Positions 48,765 through 57,669 of a stretch of 57,669 nucleotides of DNA are shown one piece after another. Numbering within the stretch: position 1 is the stretch's first letter; every line of letters begins with the position of its first letter. The DNA lies in NCBI RefSeq assembly GCF_000934465.1, contig NZ_JXWY01000007.1, forward strand, positions 1 to 57,669. Reading direction: 5' to 3'. The notes beneath the pieces are model-generated. The model did not search any database. It was not told where the DNA came from and saw nothing but the letters and a program-made list of their open reading frames with translations. The stretch comes from Staphylococcus microti. GTDB taxonomy: Bacteria > Bacillota > Bacilli > Staphylococcales > Staphylococcaceae. The position numbers and the translations under genes are program-made.

Positions 48765-49631
48765 TTGGCTACATTTAAAGATTTTAGAAATAATGTCAAA
48801 CCAAACTGGTGTCCAGGGTGTGGTGATTTCTCAGTTCAAGCAGCGATTCAAAAAGCAGCAGCGAACGTTGGCCTAGAGCCTGACGAAGTTGCACTCATTA
48901 CTGGCATAGGCTGTTCTGGACGTCTTTCAGGTTATGTTAATTCATATGGTGTGCATTCGATTCACGGTCGTGCGTTACCACTTGCGCAAGGTGTTAAAAT
49001 GGCAAACCGTGACTTAACTGTTATCGCATCTGGTGGCGATGGCGACGGCTATGCGATTGGTATGGGACATACGATTCATGCGTTACGTCGAAACATGAAC
49101 ATCACATACATTGTTATGGATAACCAAATTTATGGTTTAACAAAAGGGCAAACATCGCCATCATCAGCACCGGGATTTGTAACGAAAACAACGCCAAAAG
49201 GCAACATCGAACAAAATGTCGCACCGCTTGAGCTTGCGTTATCATCAGGTGCAACATTTGTCGCACAAGGTTTCTCAAGTGATATTAAAGCGTTAACGAA
49301 AATGATTGAAGACGCGATTAATCATGACGGTTTCTCTTTCGTCAACGTATTCTCACCATGTGTCACTTATAACAAAGTGAATACGTATGACTGGTTTAAA
49401 GAACATTTGACTGACTTGAACGAGATTGAAGACTACGACACGTCTGATAAACAACGTGCGATTCAAACAGTTGTTGAACATAACTCGCTAGTGAAAGGTA
49501 TTGTATACCAAGACACTGAAACACCATCATACGAGTCACAAATTGAGACGTTAGGTGAAACGCCATTAGCACATCAAAACATCGAATTAACAGAAGCACA
49601 ATTTGAATCATTAACGAAACAATTTGTCTAA
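48765..49631 (+). CDS. 2-oxoacid:acceptor oxidoreductase, beta subunit
   Basis: The 288-residue beta subunit binds thiamine diphosphate and carries out the 2-oxoacid chemistry with the alpha subunit. It has WCPGCGDFSVQAA at the N terminus, GIGCSGR, and the thiamine-binding GGDGDGYAIGMGH with the following NQIYGLTKGQ. The start is TTG with AAGGAGAG upstream. Extra ferredoxin-type clusters are not in this polypeptide; a cluster-binding partner may be elsewhere. Confidence 0.93.
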   Translation: MATFKDFRNNVKPNWCPGCGDFSVQAAIQKAAANVGLEPDEVALITGIGCSGRLSGYVNSYGVHSIHGRALPLAQGVKMANRDLTVIASGGDGDGYAIGMGHTIHALRRNMNITYIVMDNQIYGLTKGQTSPSSAPGFVTKTTPKGNIEQNVAPLELALSSGATFVAQGFSSDIKALTKMIEDAINHDGFSFVNVFSPCVTYNKVNTYDWFKEHLTDLNEIEDYDTSDKQRAIQTVVEHNSLVKGIVYQDTETPSYESQIETLGETPLAHQNIELTEAQFESLTKQFV

Positions 49632-49638
49632 AAACATC

Positions 49639-49675
49639 AAGCTGGAGTGCCAAAAAGACGGTGCTTCGGCTTTTT
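49639..49675 (+). terminator. Terminator after the oxidoreductase pair
   Basis: A 13-bp stem (AAGCTGGAGTGCC with GGTGCTTCGGCTT, allowing G-U) is followed by TTTTT. Confidence 0.88.
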
Positions 49676-49801
49676 ATCTTATAGTCGTTGTGTAGTAGGT
49701 GTCGCGTCTTGAATTGGGCACAGGACGTATGGGACAAATTGCACTTTGCGATTTTTTTTAATATAATGTAGAGATGATATAAGGCAGAAAGGGTTTTGCA
49801 T

Positions 49802-51349
49802 GTGAATGAAGAACAAAGAAAAGCTGGGACGTTAGACGTACTGGCAAATCGTAAAGATAAAGCAACGGAAAAAGACTACAGTAAATATTTTGATCACGTT
49901 TATCAACCACCAAGTTTAAAAGAAGCGAAAAAACGTGGTAAAGAAGAAACTGTTTATAATCGTGACTTCCAAATCGACGAAAAATATCGTGGTATGGGGA
50001 AAGGTCGTACGTTTTTAATTAAAACATATGGTTGTCAAATGAACGCCCATGACACGGAAGTGATGGCGGGTATTTTAACGGCGCTCGGTTATACGCCAAC
50101 TGAAGATGTAAATGTGGCAGACGTTATTTTATTAAACACGTGCGCGATTCGTGAAAATGCGGAGAACAAAGTATTCGGTGAAATCGGTAACTTGAAACAT
50201 ATTAAACAAGAACGTCCAGATTGTTTAATTGGCGTATGTGGTTGTATGTCGCAAGAAGAGTCTGTCGTTAACAAAATCTTAAAATCTTACCAAAATGTCG
50301 ATATGATTTTTGGAACACATAATATTCATCGCTTACCGCAAATTTTAGAAGAAGCGTATCTTTCTAAAGCAATGGTCGTAGAAGTATGGTCTAAAGAAGG
50401 GGACGTTATTGAAAACTTGCCAAAAGTACGTGAAGGCCGTATTAAAGCATGGGTGAATATTATGTACGGTTGCGATAAATTCTGTACATACTGTATCGTG
50501 CCGTTTACACGTGGGAAAGAACGTAGCCGTCGTCCACAAGATATTATTGATGAAGTGCGTGATTTAGCACGTCAAGGCTATCAAGAAATAACATTACTCG
50601 GTCAAAACGTTAACTCTTACGGTAAAGACCTTGATGACATTGAATATGGGCTTGGTGATTTATTAGAAGATATTGCGAAAATTGATATTCCACGTGTACG
50701 CTTTACAACAAGCCACCCTTGGGATTTCACAGATCGTATGATTGAAGTGATCGCGCAAGGCGGTAATATCGTGCCACATATTCATTTACCAGTGCAGTCT
50801 GGGAATGACCAAGTGTTGAAAATTATGGGACGTAAATATACACGTGCAAGCTATTTAGATCTTGTTAATCGTATTAAAACAGCGATTCCGAATGTCGCAC
50901 TTACAACAGATATTATCGTCGGTTATCCGAATGAGACGGAAGAACAATTTGAAGAAACACTTTCTTTATATGAAGAAGTGCAATTTGAGCATGCTTACAC
51001 ATATTTATACTCACAACGTGACGGTACACCAGCGGCAAAAATGAAAGATAACGTACCAACAGAAGTGAAAAAAGCACGTTTACAACGCTTGAACCAATTA
51101 GTAGGCACATATTCCGCACAAGCATTGAAAGCATATGAAGGCAAAACAGTCAAAGTATTGTGCGAAGGTGCAAGTAAAAAAGACGAAGAAGTGTTAGCAG
51201 GTTATACAGAACGTAATAAACTTGTAAACTTCCGTGCGCCTAAATCAATGATTGGTAAAATTGTAGATGTCAAAATTGTTGAAGCAAAACAATATTCTTT
51301 AAATGGTGAATTTGTCGGTGTGAGTGATACAGCATTGGTGAGTCAATAA
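49802..51349 (+). CDS. miaB: tRNA-2-methylthio-N6-dimethylallyladenosine synthase MiaB
   Basis: MiaB is a radical-SAM methylthiotransferase that modifies A37 of tRNAs. The 515-residue protein has the N-terminal cluster cysteines ([21 protein letters not shown]), the radical-SAM CDKFCTYC near 230 (CxxxCxxC) and a C-terminal TRAM domain. A TTG two codons upstream is in frame, but GTG at 49802 is eight bases from AGAAAGGG and gives the S. aureus-like start MNEEQRKAG. Its stop overlaps ricA by one base. Confidence 0.96.
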   Translation: MNEEQRKAGTLDVLANRKDKATEKDYSKYFDHVYQPPSLKEAKKRGKEETVYNRDFQIDEKYRGMGKGRTFLIKTYGCQMNAHDTEVMAGILTALGYTPTEDVNVADVILLNTCAIRENAENKVFGEIGNLKHIKQERPDCLIGVCGCMSQEESVVNKILKSYQNVDMIFGTHNIHRLPQILEEAYLSKAMVVEVWSKEGDVIENLPKVREGRIKAWVNIMYGCDKFCTYCIVPFTRGKERSRRPQDIIDEVRDLARQGYQEITLLGQNVNSYGKDLDDIEYGLGDLLEDIAKIDIPRVRFTTSHPWDFTDRMIEVIAQGGNIVPHIHLPVQSGNDQVLKIMGRKYTRASYLDLVNRIKTAIPNVALTTDIIVGYPNETEEQFEETLSLYEEVQFEHAYTYLYSQRDGTPAAKMKDNVPTEVKKARLQRLNQLVGTYSAQALKAYEGKTVKVLCEGASKKDEEVLAGYTERNKLVNFRAPKSMIGKIVDVKIVEAKQYSLNGEFVGVSDTALVSQ

Positions 51350-51738
51350 TGACGCGCAAAGATGATGTATTGCGAAAGGCACGTGAACTGCAACAAGCAA
51401 TTCAAGCGCTCGAGCCCGTTCGATACTATCAACAAGTCGAACAACAAATTCATCAAAATGAGCAAATTGCGCAACATATGCAGACATTAAAACAACAACA
51501 AAAACAATCTGTGAACTTACAAAACTATCATAAGCCGATTGCGTATGAACGTTCTGAAGCGACGATCCAATCTATTCAAACGGAAATTGATCATATCCCG
51601 ATTGTTTCAGAGTTTCGCCATGCACAGCGAGAAGCCAATGATACGATTCAATTTATCATCGAGACACTCACAGATGGGATTGATGTCGCACAATCAACGA
51701 CATCACACGACAGTGAGGAGGATGGCAATGAATCATAA
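51349..51738 (+). CDS. ricA: RicA (YmcA) regulatory protein
   Basis: RicA is a helical, alpha-bundle protein that forms a complex with RicF (YlbF) and RicT (YaaT). In B. subtilis the complex carries iron-sulfur clusters and directs RNase Y to its targets. The 129-residue product is mostly Gln/Glu-rich helix (ELQQAIQALEPVRYYQQVEQ in the N half). It overlaps miaB's stop by one base and the next start by 11 bases, so the three are coupled. rny lies about 9 kb upstream, a functional link. Confidence 0.9.
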   Translation: MTRKDDVLRKARELQQAIQALEPVRYYQQVEQQIHQNEQIAQHMQTLKQQQKQSVNLQNYHKPIAYERSEATIQSIQTEIDHIPIVSEFRHAQREANDTIQFIIETLTDGIDVAQSTTSHDSEEDGNES

Positions 51739-52240
51739 AAAGTTGACATTAACAGCACTTTTTATTGCGCTAAATGTCGTTTTAAGTACGGTAATCATCA
51801 TACCAGTTGGCCCGATTAAAGCAGCACCCGTTCAGCACTTTATCAATGTACTCAGTGCGGTGTTGTTAGGACCTTGGTATGGACTCGCACAAGCATTCTT
51901 ATCATCGACGATTCGTGTTATGTTCGGAACAGGTACGGCTTTCGCATTTCCTGGCAGTATGATTGGTGTGTTATTGGCGAGCTTATTCTATTACATCAAT
52001 CGCCATCTATTTGTCGCAGCGATTGGGGAAGTCATTGGAACAGGGATTATCGGCAGTTTAGTCTGTATTCCACTCGCTTGGATACTGCATATTGACGGCT
52101 TTTTGATCAAACCTTTGATGGCGGCGTTTATCGTCTCAAGTATGATTGGTGCAGCGGTCAGTTACGGCATGCTCATCGTACTAAAAAAACGTGGGTTGTT
52201 AAGTCGTTTACAAAAATATACGAAACATAAGTCAAAATGA
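51728..52240 (+). CDS. thiW: ThiW-like ECF transporter substrate-binding (S) component
   Basis: The 170-residue membrane protein has about five or six hydrophobic segments and ThiW-family motifs in KAAPVQHFINVLSAVLLGP near 34-52. ThiW proteins capture a thiazole precursor of thiamine and work with the shared EcfA/A'/T energy module, not encoded here. The frame is open from 51539, but GAGGAGG at 51715-51721 before the ATG at 51728, and homology starting with MNHKK, mark the start. It overlaps the end of ricA. No TPP riboswitch is seen, which fits its place inside an operon. Confidence 0.85.
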   Translation: MNHKKLTLTALFIALNVVLSTVIIIPVGPIKAAPVQHFINVLSAVLLGPWYGLAQAFLSSTIRVMFGTGTAFAFPGSMIGVLLASLFYYINRHLFVAAIGEVIGTGIIGSLVCIPLAWILHIDGFLIKPLMAAFIVSSMIGAAVSYGMLIVLKKRGLLSRLQKYTKHKSK

Positions 52241-52243
52241 CGA

Positions 52244-52286
52244 ATAGGCTAGGCGAATCGAATATTGCGTATCGTCTAGCCTTTAT
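52244..52286 (+). terminator. Terminator after thiW
   Basis: AGGCTAGGCGA (52246-52256) pairs with TCGTCTAGCCT (52272-52282), with one G-U pair, then TTTA. The T-run is short. Confidence 0.75.
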
Positions 52287-52360
52287 ACATAAAATTGATG
52301 AGATCTGTTTAAAATGTCTCACAGAATATAAAAATAGAGCTTTAAAGGATTGTGATAAAA

Positions 52361-54958
52361 ATGACAAATGTTACACCGATGATGAAACAGTATCTCTCTA
52401 TAAAATCTCAACATCAAGATGCATTACTGTTTTTTAGATTAGGCGATTTCTATGAATTGTTTTACGATGATGCGATTACGGCAGCACGTGTGTTAGAAAT
52501 CACTTTGACAAAACGCGATGCGAAAAAAGCGAACCCAATTCCGATGGCAGGCGTTCCGTTTCATTCAGCAGACGGCTATATCGAAACGCTGATTCAAAAT
52601 GGTTATAAAGTGGCAATTTGCGAACAAATGGAAGACCCAAGACAAGTCAAAGGCATGGTTAAGCGGGAAGTCGTCCGCATTGTGACACCGGGGACTGTGA
52701 TGGAACAAGGCGGTGTGGATGATTCACAAAATAACTATATTTTAAGTTTTGTGTATGATGGCGATTATGCGCTCAGTTACTGTGATATTTCAACAGGTGA
52801 ATTAAAAGTCACGCATTTTGAAGATGAAAGTACGTTAATTAATGAAGTGACAACGATTAAGCCGAATGAAATTGTTGTAACACAACCATTATCGGATAGT
52901 TTAAAACGCCAGTTCAGTATGATTACTGAAACAATTACTGTGCGAGAAACTTTATCCGAAACACAATACGTGGTGAATCAACTAGATCATCCAAAAATGC
53001 AACAAGCAGTTCAAATTTTATTGGACTACATTTATGATACGCAAAAGCGTGATATGTCACACATTGAATCAGCAGCTGTATATCGCGCACTCGACTATAT
53101 GAAGATGGACTACTATGCGAAACGTAATTTGGAGCTAACGGAAAGTATCCGATTGAAGTCGAAAAAAGGGACATTGCTTTGGCTCATGGATAAGACGAAA
53201 ACACCGATGGGCGCAAGACGTTTGAAACAGTGGATTGATCGCCCACTGATTCAGCGTTCAGAAATTGAAAAACGTCACGAAGCCGTCTCACAATTTTTAA
53301 ATTATTTTATCGAGCGTTCTACGTTAAGAGACTACTTAACAGAAGTGTATGACATTGAACGCTTGGTCGGCCGTGTGAGTTTCGGTAATGTGAATGCAAA
53401 AGATCTTGTACAGTTGAAACACTCGATTGCGCAAATCCCATCAATTAAAGCATTGCTTCAATCCATTGATCATGAAGCCATCGCGCATTTTAATGCGTTG
53501 GAGCCTTTGGATGATTTGTTACAAGTTTTAGACAAAAGTCTTGTTAATGAGCCACCACTGTCAGTTAAAGAAGGTGGACTATTTAAAACAGGCTTTAATG
53601 AAGAGCTTGATAGTTATCTAGATGCGTCACGCAATGGGAAGAAGTGGCTGGCAGAATTGCAAGCGAGAGAACGTGAACGTACAGGTATCAAGTCGCTAAA
53701 AATCAGTTTTAATAAAGTGTTTGGGTATTATATTGAAATTACACGTGCAAACTTAACACAGTTTGATCCGGCAGCTTTTGGGTATGAACGTAAACAAACA
53801 TTATCGAATGCCGAGCGTTTTATCACTGATGAATTAAAAGAAAAAGAAAGTATGATTCTCGGCGCACAAGATAAAGCAATCGAACTAGAATATCAATTGT
53901 TTACAGAGTTACGTCAATATGTGAAGCAATATACAGAACGTTTACAACAACAAGCAAAAATCATTTCCGAACTAGACTGTTTACAAAGTTTTGCTGAGAT
54001 TGCACAACAATACAATTATGTACGTCCGACATTTAGCGAAGATCGTACATTATCACTTGTCGATTCACGTCATCCAGTTGTAGAACGTGTGATGGACTAT
54101 AATGACTACGTGCCGAACGATTGTCATTTAGATGATGATACGTATATTTATTTAATTACAGGGCCGAACATGTCTGGTAAATCAACATATATGAGACAAG
54201 TGGCGATTATTAGCATTATGGCACAAATGGGGGCATTCGTTCCTTGTAAGTCTGCCCAACTGCCTATTTTCGACCAAATTTTCACACGTATAGGGGCAGC
54301 GGATGACCTTGTATCAGGCAAGAGTACGTTTATGGTCGAAATGTTGGAAGCGCAAAAAGCATTGCGTTATGCGACAGCTGATAGTTTAATTATTTTTGAT
54401 GAAATTGGGCGTGGGACATCGACATATGACGGTTTAGCACTTGCGCAAGCGATGATTGAATATGTTGCTGAGACGTCACAAGCGAAAACACTCTTTTCAA
54501 CGCACTACCATGAATTAACAGAATTAGATCAATCATTATCATGCTTGAAAAACGTCCATGTCGCAGCAAACGAATATAAAGGCGAGCTCATCTTCTTGCA
54601 TAAAGTGAAAGAGGGTGCGGTCGCAAATAGTTATGGGATACAAGTTGCACAGTTGGCGGATTTGCCAGAGCCAGTGATTGCACGTGCAAAAGTCATTCTT
54701 GATGCTTTCGAGTCACACGATAAGCCAACAGCCATCGTCTCCGTACAAGCGGAAGAAACAACGACTGGCTCTGAACGTGAGACAGAAACACCTTTAAAAC
54801 AAACGACAGAAACATTATTTGAACAACCGACATTTGATTTATTTGAACCAGCAGCACAGAGTGAAATTGAACAAGAAATTAAAAAACTCAATATTTCGCA
54901 AATGACGCCATTAGACGCTTTAGTGAAGTTAAGTGAACTGCAAAATCGATTGAATTAG
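52361..54958 (+). CDS. mutS: DNA mismatch repair protein MutS
   Basis: MutS finds mispaired bases and recruits MutL. The 865-residue protein has the mismatch-contacting [14 protein letters not shown] (Phe-x-Glu type reading) near 25, the lever and clamp domains, and the ATPase with Walker [11 protein letters not shown] near 607 and the following [12 protein letters not shown]. The Arg/Lys-rich C terminus follows a variable linker. A GTG at 52352 is in frame but only three bases from AAAGGA; the ATG at 52361 matches S. aureus MutS and is chosen. mutL follows in 11 bases. Confidence 0.96.
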   Translation: MTNVTPMMKQYLSIKSQHQDALLFFRLGDFYELFYDDAITAARVLEITLTKRDAKKANPIPMAGVPFHSADGYIETLIQNGYKVAICEQMEDPRQVKGMVKREVVRIVTPGTVMEQGGVDDSQNNYILSFVYDGDYALSYCDISTGELKVTHFEDESTLINEVTTIKPNEIVVTQPLSDSLKRQFSMITETITVRETLSETQYVVNQLDHPKMQQAVQILLDYIYDTQKRDMSHIESAAVYRALDYMKMDYYAKRNLELTESIRLKSKKGTLLWLMDKTKTPMGARRLKQWIDRPLIQRSEIEKRHEAVSQFLNYFIERSTLRDYLTEVYDIERLVGRVSFGNVNAKDLVQLKHSIAQIPSIKALLQSIDHEAIAHFNALEPLDDLLQVLDKSLVNEPPLSVKEGGLFKTGFNEELDSYLDASRNGKKWLAELQARERERTGIKSLKISFNKVFGYYIEITRANLTQFDPAAFGYERKQTLSNAERFITDELKEKESMILGAQDKAIELEYQLFTELRQYVKQYTERLQQQAKIISELDCLQSFAEIAQQYNYVRPTFSEDRTLSLVDSRHPVVERVMDYNDYVPNDCHLDDDTYIYLITGPNMSGKSTYMRQVAIISIMAQMGAFVPCKSAQLPIFDQIFTRIGAADDLVSGKSTFMVEMLEAQKALRYATADSLIIFDEIGRGTSTYDGLALAQAMIEYVAETSQAKTLFSTHYHELTELDQSLSCLKNVHVAANEYKGELIFLHKVKEGAVANSYGIQVAQLADLPEPVIARAKVILDAFESHDKPTAIVSVQAEETTTGSERETETPLKQTTETLFEQPTFDLFEPAAQSEIEQEIKKLNISQMTPLDALVKLSELQNRLN

Positions 54959-54969
54959 AAGGTGACACG

Positions 54970-56937
54970 ATGGGTAAAATTAAAGCATTACAAACCTCAC
55001 TTGCCAATAAAATTGCGGCAGGTGAAGTGGTTGAACGTCCGAGTTCGGTTGTTAAAGAGTTGCTTGAAAATAGTATCGATGCAGGTGCAACAGAAATCAA
55101 TGTAGAAGTGCAAGAAGCCGGTGTAACGTCAATTCGCGTTGTAGATAACGGTTCAGGCGTTGAAGCGGATGACTTATCACTCGTGTTTCATCGCCATGCG
55201 ACAAGCAAGCTATATGATGACGATGATCTGTTTCATATACGAACGCTCGGTTTCCGTGGTGAAGCTTTGGCAAGTATTGCCTCTGTCGCCAAAGTAACGA
55301 TGCAAACGTCAACAGACGGTATTGAAGGCTATGAAGTGTACGCTGAAGAAGGCGAAATTTTGTCGCAAAAACCAGCGAAAGCACGCCAAGGGACAGATAT
55401 TACAGTCAGCAACCTTTTTTACAATACGCCGGCACGATTAAAATATATAAAAAGTTTATATACAGAATTAGGTAAGATTACAGATATTATGAATCGTATG
55501 GCGATGAGTCATCCAGATATACGTATGTCATTAATGAGTGACGGTAAGAAAATACTTCAAACGAACGGGTCAGGTCGTACGAATGAAGTAATGGCAGAAA
55601 TATATGGTATGAAAGTGGCACGTGATTTACTGCATATTACTGGGGAAACAAGCGATTATGAAATTGAAGGCTATATCGCTAAGCCAGAACATTCTCGCAG
55701 CAACCGTCATTACATTTCACTGTTTATTAACGGACGTTATATTAAAAACTTTGTATTAAATAAAGCGGTTGTTGAAGGATATCACACATTATTGACGATA
55801 GGGCGCTATCCAATAGTGTATCTTAACATTAAAATGGACCCGATTTTAGTCGATGTAAATGTCCATCCAACCAAATTAGAAGTGCGTTTATCGAAAGAAG
55901 AACAATTGTATGCACTGATAGTTGAAAAAATCCGTGAAGCTTTTAAAGATAAAGTTTTAATTCCGAAAAATGACTTTGATAAACAACAACCGAAAAAAGT
56001 CCTTGAAAAATTTGAACAGCAAAAAATGGCATTTGAGCAACGCCAGCAAACGCATGCTGAATCTGCAGTTTCAACTGACACGTCAAATGGTGAAGCGCAA
56101 CGCCATTCGGAAACGTTAGCATTTGATTTAGAACAGCCAACAGCTATTCAAGAAACGGCGCCAACATACAATCCAGCACCACAGCAAGAGGTAAGTACGT
56201 CTGACACCTCAACAAGGACTAACGATGATTTTGCCGAAGCACAACGCGCATTATTACAGGATATGGAATCAACACATGAACCGGCGCCAATGATTGACGA
56301 ACAAGATGAACCAAGTGTAATAGCGGATCAACCAAAAACAACACAAGCACAACCCCGTGTGCCATATATGGAAGTTGTCGGTCAAGTGCATGGGACGTAT
56401 ATTGTGGCACAAAATGATACAGGTATGTATTTAATCGATCAGCATGCGGCACAAGAACGAATTAAATACGAATACTTCCGAGATAAAATTGGCGAAGTAA
56501 CGAACGAAAATCAAAGTTTGCTCATTCCACTCACATTTAATTTTTCAAAAGATGAGCAGTTGATTATTGAACAATTTCGAGATGAATTGGAAAAGGCAGG
56601 CATCTTTTTAGAACCATTTGGCGGCTATGATTATATTGTGAATAGTTATCCCGTTTGGTTCCCACAACAAGAAGCAGAAGAGATTATTAAAGATATGATT
56701 GAGTATGTACTGTCCCATAAAACTATTAATATCGCCAAGTTTCGAGAAGAAGCAGCGATTATGATGAGTTGTAAAAAATCGATTAAAGCCAATCATTATT
56801 TGAAAAAAGAAGAGATGGCAGATTTAATTGATCAATTGAGAGACATGCAAGATCCATTTACTTGTCCACATGGGCGACCGATTATTATTAACTTTACAAA
56901 CTATGAACTGGAACGCTTATTTAAACGCGTGCAGTAA
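54970..56937 (+). CDS. mutL: DNA mismatch repair protein MutL
   Basis: MutL is the GHKL ATPase that couples mismatch recognition to strand incision. The 655-residue protein has [12 protein letters not shown] and [10 protein letters not shown] in the ATPase half, a long variable linker, and a C-terminal endonuclease half with [12 protein letters not shown] (the DQHAxxExxxxE motif), SCKKSIKAN and CPHGRP. It is thus a nicking MutL, as expected where no MutH exists. It is operonic with mutS. AAGGTGAC precedes the start. Confidence 0.96.
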   Translation: MGKIKALQTSLANKIAAGEVVERPSSVVKELLENSIDAGATEINVEVQEAGVTSIRVVDNGSGVEADDLSLVFHRHATSKLYDDDDLFHIRTLGFRGEALASIASVAKVTMQTSTDGIEGYEVYAEEGEILSQKPAKARQGTDITVSNLFYNTPARLKYIKSLYTELGKITDIMNRMAMSHPDIRMSLMSDGKKILQTNGSGRTNEVMAEIYGMKVARDLLHITGETSDYEIEGYIAKPEHSRSNRHYISLFINGRYIKNFVLNKAVVEGYHTLLTIGRYPIVYLNIKMDPILVDVNVHPTKLEVRLSKEEQLYALIVEKIREAFKDKVLIPKNDFDKQQPKKVLEKFEQQKMAFEQRQQTHAESAVSTDTSNGEAQRHSETLAFDLEQPTAIQETAPTYNPAPQQEVSTSDTSTRTNDDFAEAQRALLQDMESTHEPAPMIDEQDEPSVIADQPKTTQAQPRVPYMEVVGQVHGTYIVAQNDTGMYLIDQHAAQERIKYEYFRDKIGEVTNENQSLLIPLTFNFSKDEQLIIEQFRDELEKAGIFLEPFGGYDYIVNSYPVWFPQQEAEEIIKDMIEYVLSHKTINIAKFREEAAIMMSCKKSIKANHYLKKEEMADLIDQLRDMQDPFTCPHGRPIIINFTNYELERLFKRVQ

Positions 56938-56963
56938 ACATAATTGAAAGGAATCAACGACGC

Positions 56964-57497
56964 GTGAAACCACATATTTTACCAGCTATTAGATCAATGA
57001 AAGACTTGGAAAAATTGGCTCAAACAGATTATCAAACGTGTGTGTTATTGGACACACATATTGGGCATCTCAAAGGCATTATGCAATTTATGCAAAAACG
57101 ACAATTACAACCTTACGTGCATATCGACTTAATTAAAGGGATGAGTCACGATGAATTTGCTTGTGAATACATTGTGCAACAGTACCGCCCGAGAGGCATT
57201 GTATCTACAAAAATGAAAGTCATTAAAAAAGCAAAAGCACTCGGCGTCGCAACAATTTTTCGTGTGTTTATTATTGATAGCCACGCATTAGAGCGCAGTA
57301 TCGAATTGATTCAACGTTTAGAACCAGATTACGTGGAAGTATTACCCGGCATTGCAGATAAAGTCATTCAACAAATTCAGCAACAAACGGGCGCTCGTGT
57401 CATTGCGGGTGGTTTAATTAGTACGGAAGAGGAAGTACAACGCGCCATTGTCAGTGGTGCGACTTATATCACAACAAGTGATCGTAGTTTGTGGTAG
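56964..57497 (+). CDS. glpP: Glycerol uptake operon antiterminator GlpP
   Basis: GlpP binds glycerol-3-phosphate and then the leader RNA of glpF and glpD transcripts to prevent early termination. The 177-residue protein has the family opening ILPAIRSMKDLEKL and a TIM-barrel-like fold with IDLIKGMSHDEFACEYI near 50-66 and the C-terminal GGLISTEEEVQRAI. The start is GTG with GAAAGGA upstream. glpF and glpK normally follow; here only a terminator remains before the terminal repeat. Confidence 0.93.
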   Translation: MKPHILPAIRSMKDLEKLAQTDYQTCVLLDTHIGHLKGIMQFMQKRQLQPYVHIDLIKGMSHDEFACEYIVQQYRPRGIVSTKMKVIKKAKALGVATIFRVFIIDSHALERSIELIQRLEPDYVEVLPGIADKVIQQIQQQTGARVIAGGLISTEEEVQRAIVSGATYITTSDRSLW

Positions 57498-57507
57498 AAA
57501 TTATAAA

Positions 57508-57558
57508 TTGAGAGATGTCACAAAGTGATAAAAATTGTGATGTCTCTCTTTTATTGTT
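57508..57558 (+). terminator. Terminator after glpP
   Basis: GAGAGATGTCACAA (57510-57523) pairs with TTGTGATGTCTCTC (57535-57548), two G-U pairs, followed by TTTTATTGTT. It may be the glpP terminator or the GlpP-regulated leader terminator of the lost glpF gene. The terminal repeat starts just after it. Confidence 0.85.
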
Positions 57559-57669
57559 GGCGATGTGTCAACCCTAAATTTAAAATCTTTTTAATTTTTT
57601 TGTTTTTTGAAGCCTAAAATAAGCTATATATAATGTTTAAACAATATTCAAGATATAGAGAATAAAAAT
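57559..57669 (+). repeat. Right copy of 111-nt perfect inverted terminal repeat (probable IS 5' end)
   Basis: Exact reverse complement of 2-112. Read on the + strand it starts GGCGATGTGTCAACCC and contains TTGAAG, a 16-bp spacer, TATAAT and GTTTAAAC, reading out of the window. See the left copy for the IS interpretation. Confidence 0.8.
57607..57634 (+). promoter_or_regulatory. Promoter in right terminal repeat, reading out of the window
   Basis: TTGAAG (57607-57612) and TATAAT (57629-57634) are 16 bp apart. It points to the window edge, matching the left copy. Confidence 0.4.

Noticed and set aside
1-57669. CRISPR arrays, tRNA or rRNA genes, prophage
   Set aside because: No regularly spaced repeats, cloverleaf, rRNA stretches or phage structural genes were recognised on either strand.

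Overview
This window is a 57.7 kb piece of a low-GC Firmicutes chromosome, almost certainly Staphylococcus. The evidence is the gene order, the strong AGGAGG-type ribosome binding sites, the many TTG and GTG starts, and proteins that read as close relatives of S. aureus CodY, RNase J2, MiaB and MutS. The exact species cannot be fixed from the sequence; a coagulase-variable animal-associated group is possible, but this is a guess. Every confident gene lies on the + strand.

Layout. (1) 1-112 is one copy of a 111-nt perfect inverted repeat whose partner closes the window at 57559-57669. Each copy looks like the 5' end of one insertion sequence, with a terminal repeat, an inward promoter and a possible ATG at the very edge, reading outward from the window. 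(2) 132-10258 carries codY, rpsB-tsf, pyrH-frr and uppS-cdsA-dxr-rseP-proS: nutrient sensing, translation, UMP synthesis, and isoprenoid, lipid and membrane-protease functions. (3) 10478-19312 carries polC and the rimP-nusA-rnpM-ylxQ-infB operon, whose leader has a promoter followed by a terminator-like hairpin. (4) 19371-20472 is a gene-poor islet with a truncated P-loop gene on the - strand, a 48-aa ORF that looks frameshifted, and a 30-aa hydrophobic peptide gene with its own terminator. (5) 20473-25497 carries rbfA, truB, ribF, rpsO and pnpA. (6) 25567-28137 is an accessory islet between pnpA and rnjB: a Nudix hydrolase and a two-gene AbiE-type (type IV) toxin-antitoxin module with a palindromic operator over its -10 box. 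(7) 28338-42821 carries rnjB, ftsK/spoIIIE, the ymfC-ymfF-ymfH-ymfI-ymfK-ymfM block, pgsA, cinA, recA and rny. (8) 43252-45760 is a cadmium/zinc-type cadC-cadA operon with two well-placed operators, inserted between rny and ymdB. (9) 46080-57497 carries ymdB, a 2-oxoacid:acceptor oxidoreductase pair, miaB, ricA, a thiW-like ECF S component, mutS, mutL and glpP.

Taken together the window is a housekeeping backbone for translation, RNA decay, replication and repair, and envelope precursors, broken by three accessory points: the islet after infB, the Nudix-AbiE islet after pnpA, and the cad operon after rny. The most system-like accessory element is the AbiE module. The small-ORF islet at 19.4-20.3 kb is the least explained stretch. 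All functional calls are by recognition of motifs and gene order; no database search was run.
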